A program made the position numbers and the translations under genes. A DNA stretch of 64,000 nt, from positions 1 to 64,000 of the forward strand of contig CBIHNW010000017.1 in assembly GCA_966211795.1 (NCBI GenBank), given 5' to 3'. The notes beneath the pieces were generated by a model. The model ran no database searches, was not told where the DNA came from, and saw nothing but the letters and a program-made list of their open reading frames with translations. This document shows, piece after piece, positions 62,273-64,000 of the stretch. The stretch is from 21-14-0-10-47-8 sp966211795 (GTDB taxonomy: Bacteria > Bdellovibrionota > Bdellovibrionia > Bdellovibrionales > Bdellovibrionaceae). Position 1 is the stretch's first letter, and each line of letters starts with the position of its first letter.

Positions 62273-63408
62273 TAAAACTTCCTCCAATCGCCATTTTCGT
62301 TATTGGCGTAGATATTGTCCCAAATAGATTCCGGTGTCGGCACTGGCTCGGTGCGCACTTGCAGTTGCGCCTCGTAGCCCTCTTTTTCGTAGCGATCCCA
62401 GATCTGCTTGGCTTCGGCTTCTTTCAAAAGACCACTGCGCAAAAGACGCTCTTCGAAAAGTTTCAGGCAATCTTCTTCGTGCGACACAAAATTAGCGCCG
62501 GTTGCGGACGAGTGTCCGTGCAACCGCGAAACTTTCGCTTCGATAAAGGAAGGCTTCCCGGTCTTTCGGATGTAGGCCATTTCCTCCTGCAGTGCCAAAT
62601 AGCTTTCAACCGGATCATTGCCGTTCACCACGCGCGAGCGGATATTAAAAGCCTTCGCACGGTCGGCAATTTGGTTTTCGCCGTGCTGACCTTCGTAAGC
62701 CGTCGAGATTCCCCATTGATTGTTTTGCACCGTGATCAAAATCGGAAGTTCCTGACCTTTACGGGAAGACCAAATCAAACAGCTGGCGAAATCGCCTTCG
62801 GCGCTGCCCGCATCTCCACCCGTCACGACGGTCAAAGCTTTTCCTTTGTGACGTTTCTGAACGTGCGCAGTTCCCAACGCTTGAATGTATTGCACTTCGA
62901 TGGGCGAAGAGACTGGCGCCACATTCCACTGCGGAAAGCAGTAATGATTAGAAAAGTTTCGGCCACCGGTTGAAGGATCGGTCGCGCGATTCATGATCAG
63001 GCGAATCGAATCGATCATGTTCATGCCCATCGCGACCAAAGTTGGCGTGCAGCGATAGTGCAAGTGCAGGTAATCATGCTCGGGCCCCTGGCCTTTATGG
63101 ACCAGCAATCCAATCGGCACACCCCAAGCCTCTTCACCCGTCCCGCCAATCCAGAAATAGGCATCGCCGGCTTTGTAGATCTTGATCAGACGTTCTTCTA
63201 AGACACGAGATTTCACCATCATGTCGTGCATCTGCAGAAGCAATTCCTTCGACAAACCACCAAAGTTGCTGGTCGCAGCCGAGCTTCCTTTGGTCTTTGC
63301 TTTTGACGCCAAAAGCGCCGCCGCCTTCTTCACTGCCGCTTTATTCATCGTCTTTCCAGCCACATCTTTTTTGATAGCTTTCTTGCTAGACGCTTTCGAA
63401 ACCTGCAT
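62272..63408 (-). CDS. 2-oxoacid dehydrogenase E1 alpha subunit with Lys/Ala-rich tail
   Basis: Encodes 378 residues with GGAGG upstream. The thiamine diphosphate motif is GGDAGSAEGDF (197-207) ending with NN (229-230); phosphorylation-loop-like HYRCTPTLVAMG and LHGHSSATGA also fit the family. The first 45 residues are an unusual extension rich in Lys and Ala (SKKAIKKDVAGK, AAVKKAAALLASKAKTK), like histone H1 tails. It could bind nucleic acid or the E2 core. The catalytic body is of normal length. Confidence 0.92.
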   Translation of the reverse strand: MQVSKASSKKAIKKDVAGKTMNKAAVKKAAALLASKAKTKGSSAATSNFGGLSKELLLQMHDMMVKSRVLEERLIKIYKAGDAYFWIGGTGEEAWGVPIGLLVHKGQGPEHDYLHLHYRCTPTLVAMGMNMIDSIRLIMNRATDPSTGGRNFSNHYCFPQWNVAPVSSPIEVQYIQALGTAHVQKRHKGKALTVVTGGDAGSAEGDFASCLIWSSRKGQELPILITVQNNQWGISTAYEGQHGENQIADRAKAFNIRSRVVNGNDPVESYLALQEEMAYIRKTGKPSFIEAKVSRLHGHSSATGANFVSHEEDCLKLFEERLLRSGLLKEAEAKQIWDRYEKEGYEAQLQVRTEPVPTPESIWDNIYANNENGDWRKF

Positions 63409-63436
63409 TCAGCCTCCGATTGGTACCCAAAAATAA

Positions 63437-63469
63437 AAAACCCATCCGAGTTTAATCTGGATGGGTTTT
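63437..63469 (-). terminator. Terminator of the tail-specific protease gene
   Basis: CCCATCC/GGATGGG arms (63441-63447, 63459-63465) with flanking A/T pairs are followed on the minus strand by TTTTTTATTTTT. It lies 37 bases after the protease stop. Confidence 0.88.
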
Positions 63470-63506
63470 GTTGTCCTGTTATAACGCAATGAATGCGAAA
63501 AAAGAA

Positions 63507-64000
63507 CTAGTTCTTTGCTGCTGCTGCCGCTCCGGTCGCAGCCACCGCATTGGAACTTTCCAAGCTTATCAGGTCTGACAAGACGTTCGAAGCTTCCATG
63601 ATATCCGGTCGCTTCAAGTACTCTTTGTCCTTTTCAACTTTGTTGGCGTTCTTCGCGGCTTTCGCCTTTTCTTTCTTTTCCTTGTCCTTGGTCACTTCTG
63701 TCAATTTGATCACTTTGCCTTTGGCTTTTGTTTTCGCCAGCTCTTCCGTGATCTTTTTGAATTCAGGATCCTTGTCGACGCGGACTTTCGATTTCTCAGC
63801 CAGGGTCTTGATCCACTCTGGAGTGACCGTCAACCAAGCGCCCGTGCCTTCTTTGACGTAAGCTTCCGGAGAAACGAAAGCGTCCAATTTTTTCTCAGGC
63901 AATGAATAATCCAGGTACTTCTCACCGATATCGTCGGTCACGTAAGGTCCCGGGATTTGCACGTCAGAATTCACGCCCCGGTGCTGAGTCGAATAACCGC
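63507..64000 (-). CDS. prc: Tail-specific protease (Prc/S41A), C-terminal part
   Basis: Only the last 163 or so residues are in the window; the gene runs off the right edge. In-frame sequence at the edge reads GYSTQHRGVNSDVQIPGPY, then IGEKYLDYSLPEKKLDAF, matching the end of the S41 core of Prc/Tsp proteases (STQxRGVTPDI and GExxxxxALP). The following Lys/Glu-rich helix (TEELAKTKAKGKVIKLTEV, then an EKK/AKN stretch) fits the C-terminal domain. The catalytic Ser/Lys are outside the window. An internal GTG at 63974 is not a real start. Confidence 0.85.
   Translation of the reverse strand, partial: GYSTQHRGVNSDVQIPGPYVTDDIGEKYLDYSLPEKKLDAFVSPEAYVKEGTGAWLTVTPEWIKTLAEKSKVRVDKDPEFKKITEELAKTKAKGKVIKLTEVTKDKEKKEKAKAAKNANKVEKDKEYLKRPDIMEASNVLSDLISLESSNAVAATGAAAAAKN

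Overview
The window looks like chromosomal DNA of a predatory-type bacterium of the Bdellovibrionota (Bdellovibrio or a close relative). Coding density is high and base composition is balanced by eye. The inference rests on two TIGR02147-family regulators, many secreted proteins and lipoproteins (including lipoboxes of the F[QN]NC type), a DUF4360-like secreted protein, an elongation factor G of the mitochondrial/spd type, and secreted hydrolases. No rRNA, tRNA, CRISPR array, insertion sequence or prophage was recognised.

Layout. 0.1-2.7 kb: two overlapping unknown genes, one helical-repeat and one secreted. 2.7-9.4 kb: a BON-domain protein, then a complete four-gene ligase-associated DNA-repair operon on the minus strand (MBL exonuclease, ATP-dependent DNA ligase, Lhr-like helicase, PdeM phosphoesterase) joined by 4-base overlaps. 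9.8-13.6 kb: small secreted protein, AI-2E-type permease, SOUL haem-binding protein and a Thr-rich lipoprotein. 14.0-18.5 kb: two paralogous secreted beta-helix proteins flank a TIGR02147 regulator, with palindromic TGTACAGT sites between them. 18.6-30.2 kb: a chemosensory operon on the minus strand (cheY, cheA, cheW, giant soluble receptor, HEAT-repeat protein, cheR, cheB, lone receiver) opposite a receiver-PAS-histidine kinase.

30.5-36.6 kb: stress-type small proteins (CsbD, DUF883), M14 peptidase, outer-membrane protein, MAPEG protein, Cys-rich lipoprotein, FusB-like EF-G-binding protein and a SleB-like cell-wall hydrolase. 36.7-38.0 kb: a second TIGR02147 regulator with its own palindrome and a downstream secreted protein. 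38.1-47.2 kb: mixed single genes, including a J-domain-like protein, another Thr-rich lipoprotein, a glycosyltransferase-like exported protein and an ABC transporter pair. 47.4-50.0 kb: an ECF sigma factor overlapping an anti-sigma/VWA fusion. 50.1-52.4 kb: an AT-rich island with a dGTPase-like gene. 52.4-56.2 kb: a short RecQ-type helicase divergent from EF-G. 56.4-64.0 kb: small secreted protein, CNNM-type membrane protein, cutA, pyrE, trypsin-like lipoprotein, a methyltransferase joined to 2-oxoacid dehydrogenase E1 alpha and beta, and the 3' end of a tail-specific protease cut by the window edge.

The most interesting signals are the two regulator/surface-protein modules with matching palindromes, the che operon with an oversized soluble receptor and HEAT protein, the sigma/anti-sigma-VWA pair, and the dGTPase island. 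All functional assignments come from reading motifs; no database search was run.
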